The notes under the pieces are model-generated. The model did not search any database and was not told where the DNA came from. It saw only the letters and a list, made by a program, of their open reading frames with translations. From positions 1-28,203 of the IMG/VR virus record IMGVR_UViG_3300036770_007775: a stretch of DNA of 28,203 nucleotides; one strand, given 5' to 3'. Each line of letters begins with the position of its first letter. The stretch's first letter is position 1. Positions 21,392-27,806 of this stretch are shown here, piece by piece. A program made the position numbers and the translations under genes. This DNA is from a virus.

Positions 21392-21802
21392 TCAGAATAC
21401 TGGTTTTGTTGGGGGTGGAGGCGGAGGTGGGGTTGACCCAGCGGGTGCAGGTGGTGCAGGTGGTTTTGGAGCACTCGCAACAGGTGCAGCAGTGGTTCCT
21501 GGTTTGGCCACGCCAGCAGCAGCATCAATGGCTTTGCCACGCAGTTCTTTGTCATCTCCGGCCAGCATGATACCACTCAGGGTACCAGTCAAGAATGTGG
21601 CAATGGGTATGATCAGTTCAAAAAACTTGTTGTCCACAGGACTCATGCCGTTCATGGGCTGGGTGACGAATATGAGACTGTACAGTACCACAAAAACGAT
21701 GCCGAACAGTGTGAGTCCCAGCACGATGCCGATGAAGAATTTCAATCGTGCATTGAGTTCTTCGGTGGTGTATTTTTCGCCAGTGAATAAATTTCTTAAC
21801 AT
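21392..21802 (-). CDS. Two-span membrane protein with proline-rich tail, holin-like in layout
   Basis: AAAGGAGA upstream favours ATG 21802, giving 136 residues. After a short polar N-terminus (LFTGEKYTTEELNARLK) there is a first membrane span (FFIGIVLGLTLFGIVFVVLY), a loop (TQPMNGMSPVDNK) and a second span (FELIIPIATFLTGTLSGIML). A cytoplasmic or periplasmic tail rich in Ala and Pro follows, ending in seven consecutive prolines. Size and two spans suit a class II holin, and the lipoprotein beside it could be a spanin part, but the sequence does not match a holin family I know. A virion membrane-channel component or envelope protein is the alternative. Overlaps the lipoprotein gene by 7 bases. 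Confidence 0.6.
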   Translation of the reverse strand: MLRNLFTGEKYTTEELNARLKFFIGIVLGLTLFGIVFVVLYSLIFVTQPMNGMSPVDNKFFELIIPIATFLTGTLSGIMLAGDDKELRGKAIDAAAGVAKPGTTAAPVASAPKPPAPPAPAGSTPPPPPPPTKPVF

Positions 21803-22056
21803 TTGTTGCAATCTCCTTTATCTTGTGATGACCTTGGTGGCATCGGTATGCCCGGAACGGCTGCCGGCGGGCGGATTTCGTTTTTTTCATAATGACGCAG
21901 ATCTTCAGGGCATGTGCCGTTGGCGCTGCAATAAGGCTTTTGGCATTCTTGTTTGTGCCAGTTAACTGGATCTTGGCAGGGATATCGGTATCTTTCACCG
22001 CAACCTGCTAACACAACTACAATTGGCACTAAAAGCCATGCTAATCTGTGTTTCAT
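21796..22056 (-). CDS. Small lipoprotein
   Basis: The 86-residue protein has a clear type II signal peptide: MKHRLAWLLVPIVVVLAGC, with lipobox LAGC and lipidation at C19. The mature part has five more cysteines (YPCQD, ECQKPYC, GTCPED, then CNKC at the end) and a proline-rich segment (RPPAAVPGIPMPP). It would sit in the inner or outer membrane facing the periplasm. AGGAGCTAGG lies just before ATG and GTAAATAC 23 bases upstream. Next to a two-span membrane protein, it may be a spanin-type lysis protein, though surface exclusion or envelope modification are equally possible. Confidence 0.75.
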   Translation of the reverse strand: MKHRLAWLLVPIVVVLAGCGERYRYPCQDPVNWHKQECQKPYCSANGTCPEDLRHYEKNEIRPPAAVPGIPMPPRSSQDKGDCNKC

Positions 22057-22079
22057 CCTAGCTCCTTTTTGTGGTTCGT

Positions 22080-22087
22080 GTATTTAC
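22080..22087 (-). promoter_or_regulatory. GTAAATAC late-promoter-like motif
   Basis: GTAAATAC lies 23 bases before the lipoprotein ATG in a 46-bp gap, followed by AGGAGCTAGG as ribosome site. Spacing suits a promoter that makes a short leader. It is one base from the recurrent CTAAATA motif. Confidence 0.45.
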
Positions 22088-22102
22088 TCGATCTGATTGG
22101 AT

Positions 22103-22591
22103 TTAATTCATGACCCAGTACAGTGCGACCAGTACGCCAAACAGGACCAAGGCCAGCAGGCCGGTGCCCAGCGCATATTTCACGTCTGCCCGGAACTGTT
22201 CTCTGGCCCGGCGCTGTGCCTGCGCAGCCTGGATGCGTTCTATTTTCACTTGCAGCCTGATATCCAAAAATTCTTTGTACCCATCCATGCCCAGGTTATT
22301 CAAGGCACCATACAGGAACATGTGCCGTATCTCTGCCTCCATCTCTCGCAGCTTCACTTTGGCAGTGTAGAGATCAAATGCTTCTTTGGTTTCGCTCTTT
22401 TCGTATTTGATGATCGAAAAGATCGATGGCTTGCCTTCGCGATGGTTTATGACTTCATACACCTTGTTGGCCTGCTCAGCCCAGGCACCCAGTTGTCCAA
22501 ACACATCCTGCACTTCACGGCCCGCATCCACAGTGGCCTTGATACCGCTCCAGATCGCCGTGGCGGCTGCTAGAGCGGTGATGGGATCCAT
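22103..22591 (-). CDS. Tail-anchored helical protein
   Basis: The 162-residue protein starts MDPITALAAATAIWSGIKATVD, an amphipathic, alanine-rich helix. It continues with long helices (AFDLYTAKVKLREMEAEIRH, LDIRLQVKIERIQAAQAQRR) and ends with one membrane span (YALGTGLLALVLFGVLVALYW). No signal peptide is present, so most of it faces the cytoplasm or the virion interior. I recall marine T4-like phage proteins with the same DPIxA opening and C-terminal span, with no known role. Lies 2 bases from the coiled-coil membrane protein upstream; the two may interact. Ejected membrane-interacting protein is one possibility. Confidence 0.6.
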   Translation of the reverse strand: MDPITALAAATAIWSGIKATVDAGREVQDVFGQLGAWAEQANKVYEVINHREGKPSIFSIIKYEKSETKEAFDLYTAKVKLREMEAEIRHMFLYGALNNLGMDGYKEFLDIRLQVKIERIQAAQAQRRAREQFRADVKYALGTGLLALVLFGVLVALYWVMN

Positions 22592-22593
22592 GA

Positions 22594-23049
22594 TCAGTTG
22601 CTCAAGGGATTATCTAGGGCTTTTTTGATCTTGTCGTCGGTTTCTTTGCGCAGTTCACGCAGATCTCGATCAGTTTCGCGCTGGCTCTGTTTGCTGCTGC
22701 GCTCCACATCTTCCACGATCTTTTCGATCCTGCGGATGTCCTGCTTGAGATTGGTGTTGATGTCGCGCACATACTCTGTGCTTTTCTCTGAATTTTGTTC
22801 CAGCACAGCGATCTTTTGATTTATCTCACTCAGGTCCGGTGCCACATAGGTCTGGATCGCTTCTTTCATGCTTTGATAGTCTTTGTAAACTTCAAACGCC
22901 CCGTACAATCCACCCAGCACCGTGCTCAAGATACCGCCCACGATCATGAGTTTGGCCGGTGTGAAGTTGTAACCGCCGATGGCGATCACGGTGTTGGGAT
23001 CGACAGCGGCTTCTAGTTTGTCCACTTGTTCGTCGATGTTTTTAGACAT
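22594..23049 (-). CDS. Single-span membrane protein with long coiled coil
   Basis: The 151-residue protein has an N-terminal polar segment, one membrane span (LMIVGGILSTVLGGLYGAF, about 34-52) and then a long coiled coil (about 75-145) rich in Glu, Lys, Arg and Asp. An AAGGAGA ribosome site precedes ATG. The layout resembles phage t-holin/antiholin or spanin-like proteins with a periplasmic coiled coil, but no signature allows a choice. It follows a 36-residue membrane peptide gene and precedes the tail-anchored helical protein, together forming a membrane-protein trio. Confidence 0.6.
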   Translation of the reverse strand: MSKNIDEQVDKLEAAVDPNTVIAIGGYNFTPAKLMIVGGILSTVLGGLYGAFEVYKDYQSMKEAIQTYVAPDLSEINQKIAVLEQNSEKSTEYVRDINTNLKQDIRRIEKIVEDVERSSKQSQRETDRDLRELRKETDDKIKKALDNPLSN

Positions 23050-23062
23050 TTCTGACTTCTCC

Positions 23063-23173
23063 TTAAATGTTTTTTATAATCAGCACAGCACCAATGGTGC
23101 CCACCACTCCTAGACCCACGCCTAACAACAGGCTGGGTGTGTCTACCATGAATGAAAGTAAGTAGGGTCTCAC
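23063..23173 (-). CDS. Membrane micro-protein, 36 residues
   Basis: GTG at 23173 overlaps the preceding stop as GTGA, giving 36 residues. An ATG at 23149 would give 28. Both forms contain one hydrophobic segment rich in Gly, Val and Leu (LLLGVGLGVVGTIGAVLII) ending in KN. Coupling on the upstream side and a ribosome site for the next gene right after the stop support expression. Single-span peptides of this sort can be holin or toxin-like, or small subunits of a membrane complex. Missed by length cut-offs. Confidence 0.5.
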   Translation of the reverse strand: MRPYLLSFMVDTPSLLLGVGLGVVGTIGAVLIIKNI

Positions 23174-23331
23174 TGGGATTGCTCCTGCGATTCGCGACAC
23201 ATGGGGCATGCGCATTCAAAGCAATCACAGCCATCGGTCATGCAGCTCAATCCGCAGTGCTTGACACAGCCGCAGGTGCAGGCGGGTTTGAGCCTGGCAT
23301 AGGCCACGTTGTCGTCAATGAAGTTTTCCAT
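23170..23331 (-). CDS. Cysteine-rich metallothionein-like mini-protein, 53 residues
   Basis: AGGAG 7 bases before ATG 23331 fixes the start (MENFIDDN). Ten of the residues between about 18 and 45 are cysteines, arranged ACTCGC, HCGLSC, DGCDCFEC and ACPMC. The many C-x-C and C-x-x-C spacings and a histidine suit a metal-thiolate cluster, as in metallothioneins or zinc ribbons. No signal peptide is present, so it is cytoplasmic or packaged. The start lies within the end of the 54-residue gene upstream (17-base overlap). Zinc or copper binding, or redox buffering, is inferred. Confidence 0.6.
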   Translation of the reverse strand: MENFIDDNVAYARLKPACTCGCVKHCGLSCMTDGCDCFECACPMCRESQEQSQ

Positions 23332-23479
23332 CTTGAGTCTCCTGGTGTTTTTGTTGCCGATGCTGTTCGAGTCGTTGGCGATTCTCTTCGATCTCTCTGC
23401 GCAGGTCATCGTTCACAGGATGCTGCGGACGTGTTTTTTCTGCGTCGCGCAGGTGTGGCGTGCGTCGGAACCAACTCAT
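23315..23479 (-). CDS. Small charged helical protein, 54 residues
   Basis: ATG 23479 shares one base with the stop of the large repeat protein (TGATG), a standard re-initiation arrangement. The peptide begins MSWFRRTPHLRDAEKTRP and then forms a Glu/Arg/Gln helix (LRREIEENRQRLEQHRQQ), soluble and very hydrophilic. It ends 17 bases inside the next gene. It was below usual length limits. Function unknown; the chain of overlaps shows that it is transcribed with its neighbours. Confidence 0.5.
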   Translation of the reverse strand: MSWFRRTPHLRDAEKTRPQHPVNDDLRREIEENRQRLEQHRQQKHQETQDGKLH

Positions 23480-25095
23480 CACGGCATCCTTCCGTACTGT
23501 TGATCTACCATGTCTTGATGCATCCTATCGCTGGCACCTGAAAGTTGCCGCAGGGCCGAACGATTGTCTACTGTGGGCTGGTTATACTGTCGTGCCATCA
23601 CGGCAGCATTGGTATCGGGCACTATGGCATTCTGATATGCCGTGAACGCAGGGTTGAAACCCATGAGTCCCAGCACCAGGCTCTGCGCGGCCTGCTGAGC
23701 TTCTATAGTGGTAGCAGTGGCAGCATCTGCTATGGCCTCATCGGCTCGTTCAGCAGCGGCCTGAGCAGCGGCTCGACCAGTGGCACCGCGAGGTACGGCT
23801 CGAGCCACAGCCCGATCAGTTCGCTTTTGTTCGGACTTCTGTTCAGATGCCCGGGTCTCTTGTCGTGCAGATTCAGCAGACTGTGCGCGGTTGGAAGGTG
23901 CAGGCGCGGCTGGTGCAGGTGTTGGCCTCACGGCGCTGACCACCGCGGCTGGACTCACTGATGTGGGTGAAGTTGTAGAGGTGGTGGCAGTGGGCTCCGA
24001 TGCTGTTGCGACAGAGGCTGTGGTATCGGCCTGTGCTATCACAGTAGTGCTGGATTCTTCGGTTACAGGCGGTTGTGTGGCCGCGTATACCACGTTGTAG
24101 TTGGCACAGCCTGAATCGGAGAGTGGATTGGCCGCGCATTGTTGATCATAGTAGGCCTGGGCATAGCCTGGGCATTGGGTGTCGTAGAAAGGATCAAGAC
24201 TGCATTGCTGATCGTAATAGGCCTGTTGGTAACCAGGACAACCGGAATCATACAAAGGATCCGCGGCACACTGTTGGTTGTAGTATGCGGCCTGATATCC
24301 CGGGCATGTGCTGTCATACAGCGGATTTATCGAGCATTGCTGTGTGTAGTAGGCCTGCTGGTATCCTGGACAGCTAGTGGCATACAGCGGGTTGATCGAA
24401 CACTGCTGATCATGATAGGCCTGTTGGTATCCCGGACAGCTGGGCGATGACAGCGGATTGTTTACACAGGGATCCACTGGCACTGAGGTATAGTTAAGAC
24501 TGAGATCCACATTGCGCACCTGTGGGCCATAGTAGCCGGCCCAGAAGCCTGAATCCATGGAAGTAAACTGGATACCCACTTGTCCCACATCCGCCAGAGC
24601 ATAGGGCGACGCAGCGGTCACTGTGCCACCGTGCCAGTTCCATTCCTGTTTGGTGCCATAGGTTTGTGTGTCGGACAACAGCACTGAACCATTGGTGTGT
24701 TTGAGGAAAGTGGTGGCGGTGAGTTGGTCCACACTGCCCTGCCGGTCATCGCCGTTCATGTTACGCACTTCGTAGCCCCAGTTGTAACCGTTGATCTGGA
24801 TGCCAGAACCGCTCAAGGCTTGGTTTACGGCTATGATCTGGCTTACCGTGGCCTGCCCATAACTCCAGATGATCTGACCTGATTGCCCGTTGGGACTGCC
24901 AGTGCTGTTGTCTAGGAATGGCCCTGAACCAAATGATGTGGTGGGTCCCAGAACTGAGATAGGGTGCTGACCACCGAGACCACCGCTGACTGATATGCCA
25001 TTCCATTGATTGGTGATGAGATTGGGAGTTACATCAGCCCAGGATGCTGTGGCAAACACTGCGAACAAGATCGCTGACGCAGCCCTTGTCCACAT
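23479..25095 (-). CDS. Secreted protein with lectin-like domain and six 22-residue cysteine repeats
   Basis: ATG 25095, 1 base after the upstream stop, gives 538 residues beginning with a type I signal peptide (MWTRAASAILFAVFATASWA). Residues 25-205 look like a beta-sandwich (PNLITNQWNGISVSGGL, NWGYEVRN, FWAGYYGPQVRNVDLSLNY), possibly lectin- or jelly-roll-like. Residues 210-341 are six tandem 22-residue units with consensus C-x-x-N-P-L-Y-x-x-x-CPGYQQAYYDQQ. Each has two cysteines, likely disulfide-linked; the last is degenerate. A Ser/Thr/Ala linker (345-430), a charged Ala-rich helix (430-475) and an end near GFNPAFTAYQNA follow. It should be exported by the host Sec system. Roles could be host-surface alteration or blocking superinfection. 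I recall related repeats in marine phages, unassigned. Confidence 0.7.
   Translation of the reverse strand: MWTRAASAILFAVFATASWADVTPNLITNQWNGISVSGGLGGQHPISVLGPTTSFGSGPFLDNSTGSPNGQSGQIIWSYGQATVSQIIAVNQALSGSGIQINGYNWGYEVRNMNGDDRQGSVDQLTATTFLKHTNGSVLLSDTQTYGTKQEWNWHGGTVTAASPYALADVGQVGIQFTSMDSGFWAGYYGPQVRNVDLSLNYTSVPVDPCVNNPLSSPSCPGYQQAYHDQQCSINPLYATSCPGYQQAYYTQQCSINPLYDSTCPGYQAAYYNQQCAADPLYDSGCPGYQQAYYDQQCSLDPFYDTQCPGYAQAYYDQQCAANPLSDSGCANYNVVYAATQPPVTEESSTTVIAQADTTASVATASEPTATTSTTSPTSVSPAAVVSAVRPTPAPAAPAPSNRAQSAESARQETRASEQKSEQKRTDRAVARAVPRGATGRAAAQAAAERADEAIADAATATTIEAQQAAQSLVLGLMGFNPAFTAYQNAIVPDTNAAVMARQYNQPTVDNRSALRQLSGASDRMHQDMVDQQYGRMP
24073..24468. repeat. Six tandem 66-bp coding repeats
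   Basis: These encode the 22-residue cysteine repeats (residues 210-341) of the secreted protein. Units one to five keep CPGY(Q/A)xAY; unit six diverges (CANYNVVY). DNA copies differ at many third positions, so the array is old or under protein-level selection, not a fresh duplication. Not a CRISPR array: no spacers and a continuous frame. Confidence 0.9.
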
Positions 25096-25096
25096 T

Positions 25097-25441
25097 TTAC
25101 AAAGTACCTTTGTCCTGTTTTTGTTTAACGTCATCCTGTATTTCTCGCGGCACAGGTTCAAACCCACCACCCACGGCAAGGATGCAATAGACATCGGCTG
25201 CCACCTTTTCAACAATGGTAAAAGTGCCTGTTGTTGGATTCAAGAAAACAACCAGTGATGTTTTTGAATCTTGTTCGGCCAGCGGAGTGTTGATGCCACG
25301 AACATAAGGTATTTCTTTGAATTCATCAATGGTGCTGGTCAAATCTTTGCTGTCGAGACACATGGCCTGATAAGTTTTGATTTGAGGATTCGCAAACACC
25401 ATGGAAGGTAGCAGCAAACACATGGCGAGTAAGGTTTTCAT
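25097..25441 (-). CDS. Small exported protein
   Basis: ATG 25441 overlaps the upstream stop as ATGA and gives 114 residues; ATG 25447 is possible. It has a type I signal peptide (MKTLLAMCLLLPSMVFA), then a mature domain beginning NPQIKTYQAMCLDSKDL. TGTFTIVEKVAADVYCILAVGGGF closes the fold, so two mature cysteines probably form one disulfide. The tail is charged and disordered. I recall the same pattern in marine phage and SAR11-associated sequences, uncharacterised. It lies between two other exported proteins. Periplasmic location is the only firm statement. Confidence 0.65.
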   Translation of the reverse strand: MKTLLAMCLLLPSMVFANPQIKTYQAMCLDSKDLTSTIDEFKEIPYVRGINTPLAEQDSKTSLVVFLNPTTGTFTIVEKVAADVYCILAVGGGFEPVPREIQDDVKQKQDKGTL

Positions 25442-26034
25442 CGGCATTCCAATCTAGATTTCACAATAGGATCATCACCGGTGTAATCTGCACAATCAGA
25501 CGCCTTGACAGGTTCTTTGGCAGACTCCGGCCGGATATTGATAGGGGCAGCATAAAAACCAGTGTCACCGATTTTGTCAGCGCCTTCTACAACGGCAAGA
25601 TCACGCTGGTCCCACTCTTTGCGCGCTTCTGCACCGATCTTGCCGTTGATGGGGCAAGGTGTGCCTGCGTTCAGCATGGCCACAAACACCCGCTCGTCCT
25701 GGCACAGCGTGGCCACAGCAGCCACTTTCATGCCCATGTCATAGAGATTCTTGGCCAGCTTGAGGCGTTCGCAGTTCTTGTCGCGGAACGTTGATCCAAT
25801 GGCTATGCCCAGGATCTGTGTCTGGGCAGCACCGGACACACCTACAGCACAGAGATCGTTGTTCATGGTGTTGATACCGGGCGCTATCGCGGACGGTGGC
25901 GGTGAGTTAACCGTGGTCTCAGTGGTACTGCGCGTGGTGGAATTGCTGGTTGATTCCGTTACTATGGCTTGTGCCCAGGCGGAGGTCATAGTGATGGAGA
26001 ATGCTATGCCCGCCCAGAATTTTTTAGTTATCAT
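25438..26034 (-). CDS. Exported protein with conserved cysteine domain
   Basis: The 198-residue protein has a signal peptide (MITKKFWAGIAFSITMTSAWA), a Ser/Thr-rich low-complexity linker (STSNSTTRSTTETTVNSPPPSAI), then a compact cysteine-containing domain. That domain has LCAVGVSGAAQTQILG, KNCERLKLAKNLYDMGMKVAAVATLCQD and GTPCP, giving four cysteines. ASDCADYTG and the terminal ECR add two. I recall the CERLKLxxxLYDMGMKVAAV block as common in marine phages. It is likely periplasmic or on the virion. A CTAAATAC motif and GGGAGC ribosome site precede the ATG, so it heads a transcription unit of exported proteins. Confidence 0.65.
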   Translation of the reverse strand: MITKKFWAGIAFSITMTSAWAQAIVTESTSNSTTRSTTETTVNSPPPSAIAPGINTMNNDLCAVGVSGAAQTQILGIAIGSTFRDKNCERLKLAKNLYDMGMKVAAVATLCQDERVFVAMLNAGTPCPINGKIGAEARKEWDQRDLAVVEGADKIGDTGFYAAPINIRPESAKEPVKASDCADYTGDDPIVKSRLECR

Positions 26035-26116
26035 TGTTGTCTAGCTCCCAAGGCGACTTTGTATTTAGGTCGCCCTGCACTAGACTAATGCACTCAGTTT
26101 ATGTGTTCATGCACAA
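26035..26116 (-). promoter_or_regulatory. Promoter-like gap with CTAAATAC in an inverted repeat
   Basis: The 82-base gap before the exported-protein gene contains CTAAATAC at 26068-26061, about 27 bases before the ATG at 26034. It lies in the 11-base spacer of the 6-bp inverted repeat GGCGAC/GTCGCC (26052-26057, 26069-26074). GGGAGC near 26045 is a possible ribosome site. The rest of the gap shows no other signal I trust. Confidence 0.5.
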
Positions 26117-26362
26117 TCAGGGCAAGGGCAGACTTTTCAGGAGATCTATGCACTCATTGAATGCAATCTGCTGGTCCAGTTCGTCAGCGCTGAGTTGTAT
26201 CGCGTCCAGCCTCTTGAGATCTTCGAGCAATTCTTGATATTCACTGTCCGAAATATCACCGCGTGCTCTGGCATCACGCAGTTCCTGGGCGGCACGCACC
26301 CTGGCGCCGAGATTGTCCTCACGGGCTGAGAAGTTTGCTACTACCTGGTCAAGATTCATCAT
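26117..26362 (-). CDS. Small acidic helical protein
   Basis: The 81-residue protein is almost wholly helical and charged (REDNLGARVRAAQELRDARARG, DSEYQELLEDLKRLDAIQLSADELDQ), with no cysteine-rich or membrane part apart from a single Cys. Residues 35-50, GDISDSEYQELLEDL, resemble the SHOCT-like pattern of short oligomerisation helices, a weak similarity. ATGA overlap with the lipoprotein stop, with GGAAGGAGA upstream. Unknown function. Confidence 0.55.
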   Translation of the reverse strand: MMNLDQVVANFSAREDNLGARVRAAQELRDARARGDISDSEYQELLEDLKRLDAIQLSADELDQQIAFNECIDLLKSLPLP

Positions 26363-26742
26363 CGTGGTCTCCTTCCGCTGACATCCAGCATGGTGCGCGC
26401 TGCTTGGTTGATGTTTTTCATGCGCGTTTCACAGAAAAAACGGCTGGCCGCAGCATCGCCTTGATACCTTTTGGCAAGGTCTTGGGTCATGGTAACCATG
26501 TTGGTGTTCATGGCCTGTATCTTTTCGTTGTTGGGCAGGCTGCTGCTGTACACCTGCAACCATTCCGCACGCAGGTTGATGGCCTGTGCATGTGTGGCAA
26601 TCTCTGGAGTGCGACACAGTTCCGAGCGGCTCATGACCACGAGGTCTACTATGGCATTCTGCTCCTGAGCATCAAACTGGCTGGGGAATAGCGCACAACC
26701 CGTAAGCATGACGCTGACAAAAAATATCGAGAGTCGTTTCAT
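26359..26742 (-). CDS. Lipoprotein, 127 residues
   Basis: ATG 26742 overlaps the preceding stop as ATGA and opens a type II signal peptide (MKRLSIFFVSVMLTGCALFP) with lipobox LTGC, C16 being lipidated. The longer frame from 26847 lacks sense. The mature part is helical, with two further cysteines (LCRTPE, FFCETR) possibly bonded, and a basic end (SGRRPR). It would be anchored in the host membrane facing the periplasm. Superinfection immunity, lysis or envelope roles are all possible; the adjacent genes do not decide. Confidence 0.7.
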   Translation of the reverse strand: MKRLSIFFVSVMLTGCALFPSQFDAQEQNAIVDLVVMSRSELCRTPEIATHAQAINLRAEWLQVYSSSLPNNEKIQAMNTNMVTMTQDLAKRYQGDAAASRFFCETRMKNINQAARTMLDVSGRRPR

Positions 26743-27806
26743 TTTTTTCTTCCTGACTTCATATTTGCACACCAATGGTACATTTTGCCTCGCTCGCCAC
26801 CATATTTTTTTGCACGAGCACGCAGATCTGTCACACTTCCTTTGCATGACGCACCTGCACGTTTCACACGACCTGGTCGGCTCTTGCCCGACACCTTGCC
26901 ATCCGCGAAGTTTTCGTCTAAGTCATCCACAGGTCGCCACGCTGGAATATGGGTCATGCCAAGTTCTCTGGCGGCAAAGGCACGATGATTACCGTCAATG
27001 ATAGCACCAGCAGGATCTACTACTATGGGTGATTGATTGATCTTTCGCTCAGGATCGCGTTTGACAGCATCCACTTGATCAAGATCGATATCACTGTCTG
27101 TATAATCAGCGATGATAAGATTGCTCAATGGTATTTTAGTCAACTGCCAGCGTGGATACATCAAGACTTCGCGATTTATACGGAAATCATGATGTTTGCG
27201 CTTCACATAGTCTAACACAGCATCGGCCGGGGTGTGGCCATCGGCCAAGTTTTCTTCGATGTCTTGCTGATCGATGCCATAGATCTTTTTCAGTCGCTCT
27301 ATGGCAGATGCCACATTGTTCCAGCGGTATAGCACAGCGATGCCACCATCGGCCTGCCATGCGTTGATGTATTTTTTGAAGTCGTCTACCAACACATTGG
27401 ACTGCCCACCCGTGGTAGCGTAGCGTTGCTTCTCGCTGGTAAAGATAGCGTCCTGCGATGTGCCAGGATGATGCCGATCTAGCCAGATACGTTTGCCTTC
27501 GATGCTGGCTTCTTCGTTGCCGCGCAAAGGTGCAGACAGCACTGTGTAAGGTATTTGATTGTCGCGCAAGAATGCTATCAGTTCAGCAGCACCTGGCAAT
27601 ACCGGCAAAGTAGCAAAGAATCTGCGCACGAAATCAGGACCTCGTTGATTGAGATCTGAGATGCTGGCCTCACGGGCCGCGCGATCACCGATGTCCTTAT
27701 AGCGTTCTTTGCCAAACAATTTCGCCCAGGCAGTGAAGAAGTCAGCCTGCACTCCGTCCATGTCTAGATAGAGATGTGGTTTTGATATGAATTCTTTGGC
27801 TCTCAT
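26739..27806 (-). CDS. Fusion: tagged HAD-type nucleotidase + ParB-like motif + basic cysteine tail
   Basis: The 355-residue protein has four parts. Residues 1-10 are the leader MRAKEFISKP shared with other genes. Residues 11-175 form a HAD phosphatase like 5-prime(3-prime)-deoxyribonucleotidases. LYLDMDGVQADFF gives D15 and D17, VLSAPLRG is motif II, and VLVDDFKKYI holds the motif IV aspartates. Residues about 222-293 contain IIDGNHRAFAARELG, the ParB/sulfiredoxin-like nucleotide-binding motif. Residues 318-355 are a basic unit (GASCKGSVTDLRARAKK, MYHWCANMK) seen in other phage proteins. ATG follows GAGGTG and overlaps the upstream stop. A virion-packed enzyme that handles nucleotides or acts early in infection is an attractive inference. 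Confidence 0.72.
   Translation of the reverse strand: MRAKEFISKPHLYLDMDGVQADFFTAWAKLFGKERYKDIGDRAAREASISDLNQRGPDFVRRFFATLPVLPGAAELIAFLRDNQIPYTVLSAPLRGNEEASIEGKRIWLDRHHPGTSQDAIFTSEKQRYATTGGQSNVLVDDFKKYINAWQADGGIAVLYRWNNVASAIERLKKIYGIDQQDIEENLADGHTPADAVLDYVKRKHHDFRINREVLMYPRWQLTKIPLSNLIIADYTDSDIDLDQVDAVKRDPERKINQSPIVVDPAGAIIDGNHRAFAARELGMTHIPAWRPVDDLDENFADGKVSGKSRPGRVKRAGASCKGSVTDLRARAKKYGGERGKMYHWCANMKSGRKK

Noticed and set aside
24073-24468. Regular repeats as a CRISPR array
   Set aside because: Repeats are contiguous 66-bp coding units in one frame with no unique spacers.
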